A DNA stretch of 64,000 nucleotides from CBIHON01 sp966211965 (GTDB lineage Bacteria; Pseudomonadota; Gammaproteobacteria; Burkholderiales; Burkholderiaceae_D), in the NCBI GenBank assembly GCA_966211965.1, contig CBIHON010000008.1, positions 81,158-145,157 of the forward strand. Reading direction: 5' to 3'. Of the stretch, positions 27,294-36,298 are shown piece by piece. Below the pieces are notes generated by a model that was not told the DNA's origin, did no database searches, and saw only the letters and a program-made list of their open reading frames with translations. Made by a program: the position numbers and the translations under genes. The stretch's first letter is position 1, and each line of letters begins with the position of its first letter.

Positions 27294-28391
27294 TTAAGCC
27301 GGGAGATAGCGGATCTGCGATGCGTCGATTCCCAGCCGCACCGCGGCCGATAGCGCGAACGGCTGCAAGCCGCAAAAATGCGCCTGATCCGCGGTCACGA
27401 CCGCGTCACCGATGCGGACCCGGTAACGTGTGAATTCACCCAGGAATTCGCTATGCTCGACCCTGCCGTCGAGCCAGACATAGGCACCGTCGCGCGTCGC
27501 GTCGCCGACCGTCAGCCTGATCGTGTGCGGCCGGAAGCTGATCGCGACCTTGCCGGCACGTGCATCGGGATGCTTGGGCAGAATGATTTCGCCGATGCCC
27601 GGCGCCTTGAATTTCAGCATGTCACCGTTGATGTTGTCGATGTCGCCGTTCAACAGGTTGGTGGTGCCGACGAAGTTCGCAACAAACTGGTTGGCCGGAT
27701 AATCGAACAGCGCCGACGGCGTGCCCAATTGCTGCACCAGGCCTTTGTCCATCACCGCCATGCGGTCGGCGGTGGTCATCGCCTCTTCCTGATCGTGGGT
27801 GACGAAGATGGTCGTGATGCCGAGCTTGCGCTGCAGCGCAAGCAGTTCCTGGCGCATCTGCACCCGCAGTTTTTTATCGAGGTTCGAAAGAGGCTCGTCC
27901 AGCAGCAGCACTTGCGGTTCGATCACGACGGTGCGCGCCAATGCGACCCGCTGCTGCTGGCCGCCCGACAACTGGTTCGGCCGCCGGCTTGCGAATTGCG
28001 ACAGGCCAACCAGCTCCAGCGCAGCGCCGACCTTCTCCTTGATGGCGGCCTTGTCCATCTTGCGCTCGACCAGCCCGAACGCAACGTTGTCCCATACCGT
28101 CATATGCGGCCACAGCGCATAACTTTGGAACACCATGCCGATATTGCGGGCATGCGGCGGGGTGCCGGTGATGTCCCGGCCGTCGATCAACAGTTGCCCG
28201 CGCTGGTGCTGGTTGAAACCGGCGATCAGGCGCAGCAGAGTCGACTTGCCCGACCCGGACGGGCCGAGCAGCGCGAAAAATTCCCCTGGCTCGATGCGCA
28301 GGCTGATGTCTTTCAAGACTTCGGATTTGCCGCCGTAGTAGGACAGGCCGATGTTCTTGCATTCGACGGACATTTTTTTCAATTGCTTCAT
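27294..28391 (-). CDS. ABC transporter ATP-binding protein (PotA/FbpC type)
   Basis: The protein has 365 residues. Motifs: Walker A LLGPSGSGKST, Q-loop GMVFQSYALWPHM, signature LSGGQQQRVALARTV, Walker B VLLLDEPLSNLD, and switch histidine VTHDQEEAM. A TOBE-like domain occupies the last ~100 residues (VAISFRPHTIRLTVGD). It is the energy subunit for the two-domain permease encoded just upstream. A second start at MSVECKN (28373) is possible. Confidence 0.95.
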   Translation of the reverse strand: MKQLKKMSVECKNIGLSYYGGKSEVLKDISLRIEPGEFFALLGPSGSGKSTLLRLIAGFNQHQRGQLLIDGRDITGTPPHARNIGMVFQSYALWPHMTVWDNVAFGLVERKMDKAAIKEKVGAALELVGLSQFASRRPNQLSGGQQQRVALARTVVIEPQVLLLDEPLSNLDKKLRVQMRQELLALQRKLGITTIFVTHDQEEAMTTADRMAVMDKGLVQQLGTPSALFDYPANQFVANFVGTTNLLNGDIDNINGDMLKFKAPGIGEIILPKHPDARAGKVAISFRPHTIRLTVGDATRDGAYVWLDGRVEHSEFLGEFTRYRVRIGDAVVTADQAHFCGLQPFALSAAVRLGIDASQIRYLPA

Positions 28392-28416
28392 GGGTCCACC
28401 CTGAGTTTATTGGCAT

Positions 28417-30108
28417 TCAATCATCAAGCGCTTTCGACGTATTCCGTGCCGAAGCTCTCTCAACCAGCACATGCGATGCATAAGTCCCGATCGCGACAAT
28501 AATCACCGCCAGCACGCCCAGTGCCGCACCCGGTCCGCGCCCCGATACGCTTTGCATGTACAGGTAAATGCCGTAACTCATCGGCGCCTGCGACTCGGCG
28601 GTGGTCAGCAGGATGGTGGCGGACAATTCCACCGCCGCCGTAATGAAGCTGGTGACAAAACCGGCCAGGATGCCGCCCGCCATCAGTGGGATTACGACGC
28701 GCCGTATGGTGCGCGATTTGCTCGCGCCCAGGCTTTCGGCCGCTTCTTCCAGACTGACGTTGACCTGCTGCAGCGCCGCCATGCAGGAACGCAGCGCATA
28801 CGGTAGCCGCCGCACCGCATATGCGATCATGATCAACACCCAGGTCTTGGTAAAAGGAATGTCGGTGAACGGCACATTCACATCCTTGAAGAAACGCAGA
28901 TAGCCGATCGCCAACACCACACCGGGAATCGCCAGCGCCGCGCTGGCCCCGAAATCGAGCCAGCGCCGGCCCGGCAACCGGGTGCGCAGAATCAGGTAGG
29001 CGATCGCGGTGCCGAGCACCACATCGATCAGGGCTGACATCCCGCAGTACAGCAAGGTGTTGCCGATCATGCCGCCGGCGTCGCCGGTGACGGTCTGGAA
29101 ATGCTGCAGCGTGTAAGCGTCCGGCAGCACCGAAAAACTCCAGACGCTGGCCAGCGACAACAGCAGGATTCCCAAATGCGGCGACAGCACTACCAGCAGC
29201 ACGGCCGCGATCCAGCCGTAAGCCAACAACGCCTGCCCGGTGGACAGCTTGCGCTTCTGGATCGCATTGCCGCCTTTTTGCGTGGTCGAATAATCCTTGC
29301 CTTTCAGGATGCGCGCCGACAGCCATAAAGCCGCAATCGAAAATGCAATCATGATGAAGGAAATCACGTAGCCGAGCGGATCGTCGATGCCGATCGAGGT
29401 GATGCGCAGGTAAGCCTGCGGCGCCAGCATATTGGTCACGCCCAGGACCAACGGCGTGCCGAGGTCGTCGAACACCTTGATGAAGACCAGCGAGGCGCCG
29501 GCCAAAAAGCCCGGCAAAGCCAGCGGAAAAATCACGCGGCGAAACAGCCGGAAGCCGCGCGCGCCGAGATTCAATGCGCTCTCTTCCATTGCGCCGTCGA
29601 TATTGCGCAAGGCCACCGCCAGATTCAACAGGATGAAGGGAAAGTAATGGATGCTCTCGACGAACACCACGCCGGTCAAGCCCTCCATCAGCGGCACATG
29701 CCAGCCGAACCAATCCTCCAGCAACAGGTTGACGCTGCCGCTCTTGCCGAAGATGAGCTGGAGCGCCACCGCGCCGACAAAAGGCGGCATGATCAGCGGC
29801 AGCACACCCAGCGTCTGGATCAGGATCGCGCCGCGGAACTCGAACCGCACCGTGAAATACGCCAGCGGCACCGCGATCAGCGATGCGAACAAGACCGACA
29901 GCAGCGACACCAGCAGGCTGTTGAAGAAAGACTCGCGCAGCAGCGATTGCTCGAAAAACGTGGCGAAATGTCCCAACGTGAAGCCGCTCGTGCCATTGCC
30001 GAAGGCAGTCAGGATCACCGTGCCGACCGGCAGGATCAGGAAAGCCGCAAGCAGTGCCGCGATGCACAGCGCCACCATCGCAGGTGCCGGGTGGAAACGA
30101 TTGTTCAT
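28417..30108 (-). CDS. ABC transporter permease, two fused membrane domains (FbpB/ThiP-like)
   Basis: This protein has 563 residues with two homologous six-helix permease units, each with an EAA loop: ALNLGARGFRLFRRVIFPLA in the first and AESLGASKSRTIRRVVIPLM in the second. The fused plan is typical of iron(III), thiamine, putrescine-like and phosphonate importers. I chose the ATG at 30108 because AAGGA lies six bases ahead; an upstream ATG at 30177 would add 23 residues with no Shine-Dalgarno. Partners are the ATPase downstream and the binding protein upstream. Confidence 0.93.
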   Translation of the reverse strand: MNNRFHPAPAMVALCIAALLAAFLILPVGTVILTAFGNGTSGFTLGHFATFFEQSLLRESFFNSLLVSLLSVLFASLIAVPLAYFTVRFEFRGAILIQTLGVLPLIMPPFVGAVALQLIFGKSGSVNLLLEDWFGWHVPLMEGLTGVVFVESIHYFPFILLNLAVALRNIDGAMEESALNLGARGFRLFRRVIFPLALPGFLAGASLVFIKVFDDLGTPLVLGVTNMLAPQAYLRITSIGIDDPLGYVISFIMIAFSIAALWLSARILKGKDYSTTQKGGNAIQKRKLSTGQALLAYGWIAAVLLVVLSPHLGILLLSLASVWSFSVLPDAYTLQHFQTVTGDAGGMIGNTLLYCGMSALIDVVLGTAIAYLILRTRLPGRRWLDFGASAALAIPGVVLAIGYLRFFKDVNVPFTDIPFTKTWVLIMIAYAVRRLPYALRSCMAALQQVNVSLEEAAESLGASKSRTIRRVVIPLMAGGILAGFVTSFITAAVELSATILLTTAESQAPMSYGIYLYMQSVSGRGPGAALGVLAVIIVAIGTYASHVLVERASARNTSKALDD

Positions 30109-30182
30109 GGAGAGTCCTTGCCTGCGGCGCGAGACGATGCCGTCCGCGCCGCAGGCGGTGGTCGCTTGAGAATTCATGCCTG

Positions 30183-31526
30183 TTACTTCAGCAAAGCCGA
30201 TGCTTCTTGCGCCAGTTCAAGCGCCTTTGCATAGTTCGCTTTCGACTTGGAATTCCATTGCTCTTCCAGCGTCGCCAATTGCTTGTCGGCGAATTCGCCC
30301 ATCGCCTTCTTCGAAATCGATTTATTGAACAGGTCCTGGAAGGCCGACTTCTTCAGCAGCGCCGCGTCCACCACCGGTTTGTAAGCAATCTCGCGCGCCT
30401 GCGTAATCAGTTCCGCCGCCTTCGCATTGGACTTGCCGGCCATTTTCTTTTCAGCCTCGTGTATCGCCTTGGTCGCTGCCTGCAATTCCTTCAAACGGAA
30501 CGTGATGGTCTGGTCGAACATCGTGGTCACGACGTGATAGCGCGTTTGCGCCATTTCAGAATCGAAGTGGACTTTCGATTTCTGCGCAATCTCGAAAATG
30601 TTCGGGTAACCGGCCGGCACCTTGCCCTTCAGCTTATCGTAAGGCAGCACCGGCATGCGCGAGATTTTTGAATCGAGCAGCAATTCCTGGCCCTCGGACG
30701 ACAGTGAAAAAGCAATGAATTTTTTGGCGTCCGCCACATTTTTTCCACCCGCGATCAAGCCGATGCTGGCAGGCACGACCGAGGTCACTTTAGGATAGAC
30801 AAAGTCGACTGGAAAGCCGCTGTACTTGCCGGCCAGCCCGAAAAAATCGATCACCAGCCCGATCCCGTACTGGCCGCTGTTGACGCCATCGGGCACGCTG
30901 AAGGAACGGTCGGTGACGGCCGCGCAATTGCCGGCGATTTCCAGCAGTTGCGCCCAGCCCTTGTCCCATCCCTCGCCTTGCAAAATGGTTTCCACCGTCA
31001 GGTGCGTGGTGCCGGAGCGCGAGGGCGCGCTCATTGCCACATGGCCGAAATAGACTTCCTTGGTCAGGTCGCTCCACTCAACCGGATTGGGCAGCTTGTG
31101 CGCTTTCAGGTAACGGTTATTCCACATGATGCCGTAGCCGGACAAGGCCTGGCCGTAATACAAGCCTTCCGGGTCGTTCATCGGGTAGCTGCCGATCTTG
31201 GCCGGGATCGCGCTATTCATGACGTCGGGCGCTTTCTCCAGCAGTTTTTCACGCGACATGACCTCGAACGCGTCGGGCGCGGAGGCCCAGAACACTTCCG
31301 GCCGCTGGCCGGGCGCCGATTCCTTGATGAAGGCCAGCGAGGCATTGGTATTCTTGTTCAGGATCTCCAGCTTGATATCCGGATATTTCTTTTCAAAGGC
31401 TTTCTTGTAAGCCTCCGTGATTTCCTTGGGATAAGAAGTAATGACGGTGACCGGCGCCGCATGTGCGCAAAGGGTCAAAGCCGACAGGATGGATGCAGTG
31501 ATGCCGTGCTGGATGATGCGCTTCAT
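30183..31526 (-). CDS. ABC transporter periplasmic binding protein (PgtC-like)
   Basis: This 447-residue protein has a signal peptide (IIQHGITASILSALTLCAHA) and an extracellular solute-binding fold starting APVTVITSYPKEITEAYKKA. GGGGGAG precedes the ATG at 31526. The overall look (ASLAFIKESAPGQRPEVFWA, DGVNSGQYGIGLVIDFFGLA) resembles PgtC, the phosphoglycerate-sensing protein, and iron-type binding proteins. The long helical C-terminus (TKAIHEAEKKMAGKSNAKAA) is distinctive. With an OPA-family transporter next door, a phosphorylated three-carbon acid or organophosphate is a reasonable substrate guess, not a proof. Confidence 0.85.
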   Translation of the reverse strand: MKRIIQHGITASILSALTLCAHAAPVTVITSYPKEITEAYKKAFEKKYPDIKLEILNKNTNASLAFIKESAPGQRPEVFWASAPDAFEVMSREKLLEKAPDVMNSAIPAKIGSYPMNDPEGLYYGQALSGYGIMWNNRYLKAHKLPNPVEWSDLTKEVYFGHVAMSAPSRSGTTHLTVETILQGEGWDKGWAQLLEIAGNCAAVTDRSFSVPDGVNSGQYGIGLVIDFFGLAGKYSGFPVDFVYPKVTSVVPASIGLIAGGKNVADAKKFIAFSLSSEGQELLLDSKISRMPVLPYDKLKGKVPAGYPNIFEIAQKSKVHFDSEMAQTRYHVVTTMFDQTITFRLKELQAATKAIHEAEKKMAGKSNAKAAELITQAREIAYKPVVDAALLKKSAFQDLFNKSISKKAMGEFADKQLATLEEQWNSKSKANYAKALELAQEASALLK

Positions 31527-31720
31527 TTCGTCTCCCCCACTGTTGAGAAAATGCCGCCCGGATTTCCTCGCCGCTGGTTCACCGGCTGGGTGGCAATTGT
31601 TTGCCCGCTTGCAACATGACTCTAATATACGGAGCAAATGGGTCAGATGCCAATCACAATTTTTGATGGAGACTCACGGCGGCGCTTATGCTGCGATGCA
31701 CCACGCAAAGTAAGACAAGC

Positions 31721-31816
31721 GCGTAGGATGGGTGGAGCGGCTTCTTGCGTAACCCATCATAATCAACCGTACATGCGATGGGTTACGCGAAAAGTCGCAC
31801 CACTCATCCTATACGC
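31721..31816. repeat. Palindromic intergenic repeat of the GTAGGATGGGT type (copy 2)
   Basis: This element starts GCGTAGGATGGGTG at 31721 and ends CATCCTATACGC at 31816. Inner GCGTAACCCATC and GATGGGTTACGC make a second inverted pair. It shares its outer motif with 3233-3374. It lies between the binding-protein gene and the remnant at 31862-32053. Confidence 0.7.
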
Positions 31817-31861
31817 TGCGCACTATGATGATCATCTCCAAGATTGAAACGGAGCGGACCA

Positions 31862-32053
31862 CTACCGCACCATGTCCGCCGCCTTCGCGTAGTTGGCGCC
31901 GGCACCCGCCTCCCATTGCTGTTCCAGCGAAGCAGCATCCGCACCGGCACTGGCGTCGCTCCCCTTCTTTGCAAAATGCGCCGCAAACGCCCGGTTACCC
32001 GCCGTCGGCGCATTCAGCGGCGGGGTGTAGGATTCATCTTTTTTACCGCTACT
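31862..32053 (-). pseudogene. C-terminal remnant of a second PgtC-like binding protein
   Basis: An open minus-strand frame without a start codon ends ASLEQQWEAGAGANYAKAADMVR and then stops. The intact neighbour ends ATLEEQWNSKSKANYAKALELAQ, so the two share a recognisable C-terminus (EQ/EEQW, then ANYAKA). Only about 63 codons remain, bounded upstream by a TGA. I read it as the tail of a duplicated or older binding-protein gene that was lost when this operon was remodelled. Confidence 0.65.
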
Positions 32054-32117
32054 TCAATCCAAAAAATTCAAGATTGACGGACTACGGGTGAACCGTGACA
32101 GCCCACCAGGCCCAGCA

Positions 32118-33512
32118 TCACGCTCTGGCCGGCAGCGGCTGGTGCAGCAGATCCTGCGCATGCAGGCGCGGCAGTTTTGCCAGCCGCGCCACGCCGCGAT
32201 GGGTCAGCAGGCAGAACACGATGGTCGCGGCGACGCCGGTCAGCAGCAGGTAAAACCCTGCCTGCCCGCCGAAACGATCGACCAAGATGCCGAACAGGCT
32301 GGTGCCCATCGTCGAACCGAGGATATAGCTCATCAAGCCGCGCAGGCCGGTGGCCGAACCTACTGCAAAACTTGGAACCAGTTCGATGGTCTGCACCGAC
32401 GCCAGGAATTGCGGCACGAAGATCAGGCAACCGATCGCCGCGGCAGCGCTGCCGACGACCAGGATGCTGGTGCCGTACCAGTAGAAAAACAGCGCCGCGA
32501 AAATGCCGCACATCGCAAACGCAGCCAGCAGCATCCGGTTGCCCTTGAAAAATCTATCGGTGAGATAACCGGCCAAGAGCGTCGACGGAATCGCGGCCCA
32601 CTCGAAAAATGCGAAGGCGGTACCCATCTCGACCTTGCTGAAATGCTTCACCTGCAGCAGGTAGATCGGCAGCCAGGTGATGACGCCGAAGCGCACCAAG
32701 TACACGAAAACATCGGCGAAGGAAACGAACCAGACGTTCTTGTTCGGCATCACGTATTGGCGGAAGATCTGGAATGCCGTGAGCTTTTCGACCGCTTGGT
32801 CGCCGGCACTTTTCCCCAGTTCTTCGGACGCCTCATTCTTGAGTATTTTTTCCAGCGGAGGCAAACCCTCGGTATAGGGCGAACCGGTGCCCAACGCAAG
32901 CACCACCAGCGCGACCAGGGCAGCCAGCGCGGCCGGCGCCCAATAACTGGCGATCTGCCAATTGTCCGTTCCGAGCAAGGCCAGCGACGCAGCGATGATC
33001 GGCGCCACCATGCCTCCGCCGATATTGTGCGAGATATTCCAGACCGCACCGACCTTGCCGCGCAAACGCCGCGGGAACCATTTCGCGATGATGATGAAGC
33101 TGGGACCTGCGCCCATGCCCTGGAAAATGCCGTTGACGATGACCAGCGCGACGAACATCCAGAACGCTGTGCTGAATCCCATCATGATGTTCACGGCGAC
33201 CGAGAGCAGAATGCCGAAGGCCATGAAGCGTTTCGGATTTGCCTTGTCGGCCAATGCACTCATCACGCCCTTGCTGATGCCGTAGGCGATCAGCATGCAG
33301 CTGCTGAGCAAGCCGATTTCAGTAGCCGACAGATGCAGATGCGCTTTCAGGTAAGGCGTCGACAGCGTGAAATTCGAGCGCACGAAATAGTAGGCGATAT
33401 AGCCGACGAATACGCCGAACAGCGCACGCATGCGGAGCCGGTAATAGGCTGCCTCGATTTGCGAATCCGCGACCTGCGCGCCGAGGTGCTGCATTTTCAG
33501 AAACGAAAACAT
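32118..33512 (-). CDS. OPA-family organophosphate:phosphate antiporter (PgtP/GlpT/UhpC-like)
   Basis: This is a 464-residue, 12-helix MFS protein of the organophosphate antiporter class. The N-terminus (AAYYRLRMRALFGVFVGYIA) and GIFQGMGAGPSFIIIAKWFP are characteristic. So is RGKVGAVWNISHNIGGGMVA, which matches the OPA signature around the substrate site. AAGGAG stands nine bases before the chosen ATG at 33512; an ATG at 33521 directly abuts the Shine-Dalgarno. Family members exchange glycerol-3-P, hexose-P or phosphoglycerate for phosphate. The PgtC-like protein downstream favours phosphoglycerate, by inference only. Confidence 0.88.
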   Translation of the reverse strand: MFSFLKMQHLGAQVADSQIEAAYYRLRMRALFGVFVGYIAYYFVRSNFTLSTPYLKAHLHLSATEIGLLSSCMLIAYGISKGVMSALADKANPKRFMAFGILLSVAVNIMMGFSTAFWMFVALVIVNGIFQGMGAGPSFIIIAKWFPRRLRGKVGAVWNISHNIGGGMVAPIIAASLALLGTDNWQIASYWAPAALAALVALVVLALGTGSPYTEGLPPLEKILKNEASEELGKSAGDQAVEKLTAFQIFRQYVMPNKNVWFVSFADVFVYLVRFGVITWLPIYLLQVKHFSKVEMGTAFAFFEWAAIPSTLLAGYLTDRFFKGNRMLLAAFAMCGIFAALFFYWYGTSILVVGSAAAAIGCLIFVPQFLASVQTIELVPSFAVGSATGLRGLMSYILGSTMGTSLFGILVDRFGGQAGFYLLLTGVAATIVFCLLTHRGVARLAKLPRLHAQDLLHQPLPARA

Positions 33513-33766
33513 GGGTGCCATCTCCTTGGTTATATGCCCTGCGATTCGAACGAATCGAGTAAACATGTTCTTGTCGTTGGGAGAAATATAGCGGCGGCGA
33601 AATCGGAAAACCAATCACATATTTTGATGCGCTTGCGAGAAAATTTTAATGAGGGGCCGTGTGAAATGCAGAGACGATACGGGGAGCAAGTGACGCGGAA
33701 AACAGCCTGCGGCAACCTGATTTGTCGCTGCCTTTCTGTAGTGGCGATAGATGGCAATAGAGAGGA

Positions 33767-34279
33767 TTATTTGTCGGCGGGTTCTAGCACGGAAAGCAGC
33801 ATTGACAGACGAGCATCCAACCCCTCCAGATCGGAGGGCTTGATTGACGCCAGAATCCGCCGCTCGTTCTCGACATGCGCTGCCACCGCGCGATCGATCA
33901 GCGCAAGCCCCTCCGGCGTCAGTTGCACCAGCACGCTGCGCGCATCATGCGGGTTGGGCACCCTCAGTACAAGACCACTGGCCTCCAGTCGCTGCAGCCG
34001 GTGCGTCATGGTGCCCGAGGTGATCATCAAGGCCGAGAACAGGGCGGTCGGCGCCAGGCAATAAGGCGCTCCGGTTCGCCTCAGCGTAGCCAGCACATCG
34101 AATTCCCAGATAGTCAACCCGAACGCCGCGAAAGTCTCGTCCAGCTTGCGCTGGAGCAGAGCTGCACAGCGTTTAACACGTCCGATGATGCCCATCGGGC
34201 TGACATCCAGATCTGGACGCTCACGACGCCATTGCTCAAGGATGCCATCCACTGCGTCCTTCTTTCGTTTTAGGCTCAC
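33767..34279 (-). CDS. MarR-family transcriptional regulator
   Basis: This 170-residue winged-helix dimer starts at a GTG behind GGGAG. The DNA-binding core is FGLTIWEFDVLATLRRTGAP followed by MTHRLQRLEASGLVLRVPNP and HDARSVLVQLTPEG, the MarR wing. Divergent from an EamA exporter, it probably represses both genes and is released by a small ligand. Two matching palindromic operators lie in the 71-base gap (34291-34348). Confidence 0.93.
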   Translation of the reverse strand: MSLKRKKDAVDGILEQWRRERPDLDVSPMGIIGRVKRCAALLQRKLDETFAAFGLTIWEFDVLATLRRTGAPYCLAPTALFSALMITSGTMTHRLQRLEASGLVLRVPNPHDARSVLVQLTPEGLALIDRAVAAHVENERRILASIKPSDLEGLDARLSMLLSVLEPADK

Positions 34280-34290
34280 CGCAACTCCCT

Positions 34291-34348
34291 ATTTATCTTG
34301 AAATCAAGATTATATGCTAAACTGATTTATCTTGAACTGAAGATAAAT
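34291..34348. promoter_or_regulatory. Two tandem MarR operators
   Basis: Operator 1 (34291-34314) contains ATCTTGAAATCAAGAT. Operator 2 (34325-34348) reads ATTTATCTT, a six-base spacer, then AAGATAAAT. Both share the half-site ATTTATCTTGA and start 34 bases apart, about three helical turns. Operator 2 ends two bases before the exporter ATG, so binding would block both promoters and the ribosome-binding region. Confidence 0.7.
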
Positions 34349-34350
34349 AT

Positions 34351-35271
34351 ATGAACAACACACAAACCCGACCATCTTGGATTGATGTTTTTATCACCAT
34401 GTTGGCCCCACTTATCTGGGGCTCGACTTACATTGTCACCACGGAGTTGCTGCCGCCGGGCCTGCCATTCACAGCTGCCCTGCTGCGCACCCTGCCGGCT
34501 GGCGTATTGCTGACCTTGTGCAATCGGCATCTACCCAAGCGGGGCGAGTGGGGGCGCTTGGCCTTGCTGTCCGCGCTGAATATTGGCTTTTTTCAGGCAC
34601 TTCTGTTTGTGGCGGCATATCGCCTGCCCGGTGGCGCTGCGGCAGTAGTGGGCGCAATCCAACCGCTGCTGGTAATGGGCATGGCATGGATGCTGGACCG
34701 GCGCCGGCCTGCTTACTTGGCCATTTGGGCCAGCGTGCTGGCGGTAATTGGCATGGCCGTCCTGCTTTTGTCTCCGGGTGCCGTATGGAGCCCTACCGGC
34801 ATCGCCGCAGCTCTGCTCGGTGCCGCGTGCATGGCCGCCGGCACTTACCTGGCGCGGCGCTGGCGGTCAGAGATGCCAGTGCTGGCCTTCACCGGTTGGC
34901 AACTGCTGGCTGGCGGGTTGATGCTGGCGCCCGTGGCTTGGGCCTTTGATCCGCCTCTACCAGCGTTGAGCGCCACGCAGGTGTTGAGTTATGTCTACCT
35001 CTCGGTCTTCGGTGCTCTGCTGGCCTATGTGTTGTGGTTTCGTGGCATAGCGCACCTGTCGCCGGTGGCTGTGTCGTCGCTGGGCCTGCTTAGCCCCTTG
35101 GCAGCGGTTGTCTTCGGCTGGGCACTGTTAGGTCAAGCTGTGACCGGTTTGTCGCTAATCGGGCTCGTCACCGTGTTAGGCAGCGTCCTGGCGGTGCAAT
35201 GGGCCACGGGCCAGCATCATCAAACCTCTGCAACCTCTCAGGTGTGCATGAAACCGAGAGCCGGTGGCTGA
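34351..35271 (+). CDS. EamA/DMT-family transporter controlled by MarR
   Basis: The protein has 306 residues and about ten helices in two EamA halves. The start is MLAPLIWGSTYIVTTELLPP and the second half ends SPLAAVVFGWALLGQAVTGL. It resembles exporters annotated as YedA/RhtA-like. It is divergent from the MarR gene and 55 bases ahead of a nitroreductase gene on the same strand. A drug or metabolite efflux role induced by the MarR ligand is plausible. It does not share close sequence with the EamA gene at 15457. Confidence 0.9.
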   Translation: MNNTQTRPSWIDVFITMLAPLIWGSTYIVTTELLPPGLPFTAALLRTLPAGVLLTLCNRHLPKRGEWGRLALLSALNIGFFQALLFVAAYRLPGGAAAVVGAIQPLLVMGMAWMLDRRRPAYLAIWASVLAVIGMAVLLLSPGAVWSPTGIAAALLGAACMAAGTYLARRWRSEMPVLAFTGWQLLAGGLMLAPVAWAFDPPLPALSATQVLSYVYLSVFGALLAYVLWFRGIAHLSPVAVSSLGLLSPLAAVVFGWALLGQAVTGLSLIGLVTVLGSVLAVQWATGQHHQTSATSQVCMKPRAGG

Positions 35272-35325
35272 GCGCCTGCTCTGCCTGAATTCCTGCAACC
35301 CAATTCAACTCTATTGGAGCGTTCC

Positions 35326-35943
35326 ATGTACAACCCTATCACTGCCCTCATCGAATCACGCGCCTCGGCCAATTACTACGACACAAGCCGTCACCTGTCA
35401 GACACCGAAATCGCCGAGCTGGTCCGCTTGGCCACCCGGGCACCGTCGGCCTATAACTTCCAGAATTGGAAATTCATTGCCGTGCGCTCGCCTGAAGCCA
35501 AAGCGCGTTTGAAAGCCGTATCCTATGGGCAGCAGAAAGTGGTGGACGCGCCCGTCACATTCATCATCTGCGGCACCTTGGCTGCGCATGAAGGGCTATC
35601 TCACGCACTCCAGCCTTCAGTCGACGCCGGTATCCTGGATCAGTCGACGCTCGAAAGCTGGTCGGCCATGGCAAGCCGGTCACATGCTGACAATCCGCAG
35701 TTGCAGCGCGACGAGGCCTTGCGTTCTGCATCGATGGCAGCGATGACCCTGATGCTTGCTGCCGAGGGTATGGGCCTGTCCACAGGAGCGATGAGCGGCT
35801 TCGACCCGCTTGGCGTGGCGCGAGAGTTCGGGATTACTGCTGATGCTGTTCCGGCCATCCTGATCACAGTTGGCTACGCGGCACCGGGCAACTGGCCGCA
35901 GAAGCCACGCAAGCCGTTGCATGAGGTGATCGAATATGTATGA
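35326..35943 (+). CDS. Nitroreductase family protein
   Basis: This 205-residue flavin-dependent oxidoreductase has the family start ALIESRASANYYDTSRHLSD and the FMN phosphate-binding RAPSAYNFQNWKF. The C-terminal half has MTLMLAAEGMGLSTGAMSGFD. Substrates are quinones, nitroaromatics or unknown electrophiles. GGAG lies seven bases before the ATG at 35326; an upstream in-frame TTG adds only four residues. It probably shares the MarR-controlled transcript with the exporter. Confidence 0.9.
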   Translation: MYNPITALIESRASANYYDTSRHLSDTEIAELVRLATRAPSAYNFQNWKFIAVRSPEAKARLKAVSYGQQKVVDAPVTFIICGTLAAHEGLSHALQPSVDAGILDQSTLESWSAMASRSHADNPQLQRDEALRSASMAAMTLMLAAEGMGLSTGAMSGFDPLGVAREFGITADAVPAILITVGYAAPGNWPQKPRKPLHEVIEYV

Positions 35944-36053
35944 AAGGCTCGATACATCGACTTCCGGCAAGCAGTCATTCGCCGGCAGCAGCTTCTGGCC
36001 GATTGAACCCAAGGTCTAAGGCAGACCTCCCGACACATATTGAAGGACAGCTA

Positions 36054-36212
36054 GTGTCCTGTTCCGTAAATTCGTTGCATAAAAGATGACGAGAATCGCG
36101 CCGATACCGCGTCAAAAATGCGCGCAAGGCCTCGGCCTTGCTATGCTTTTTTCCTTGTCTCGGCCCGATTTCGCCACTTTTACTTTTGCAACGAATTTGC
36201 GGAACAGGACAC
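36054..36212. mobile_element. 159-bp MITE at a CTAG site (element A)
   Basis: Terminal inverted repeats at 36054-36079 (GTGTCCTGTTCCG and on) and 36187-36212 match at 25 of 26 positions. Both ends sit inside CTAG, giving a TA duplication at 36052-36053 and 36213-36214, as IS630/Tc1-mariner transposons make. An internal palindrome GCAAGGCCTCGGCCTTGC is at 36124-36141. No protein is encoded, so it would need a transposase elsewhere. Confidence 0.8.
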
Positions 36213-36298
36213 TAGCAACCAAACACAAAAGCTTGGCTTGATTGGTAACGCGATGGAATCTGACGCTGCTTGATGACCAGCATCTGGTTAACTACATT

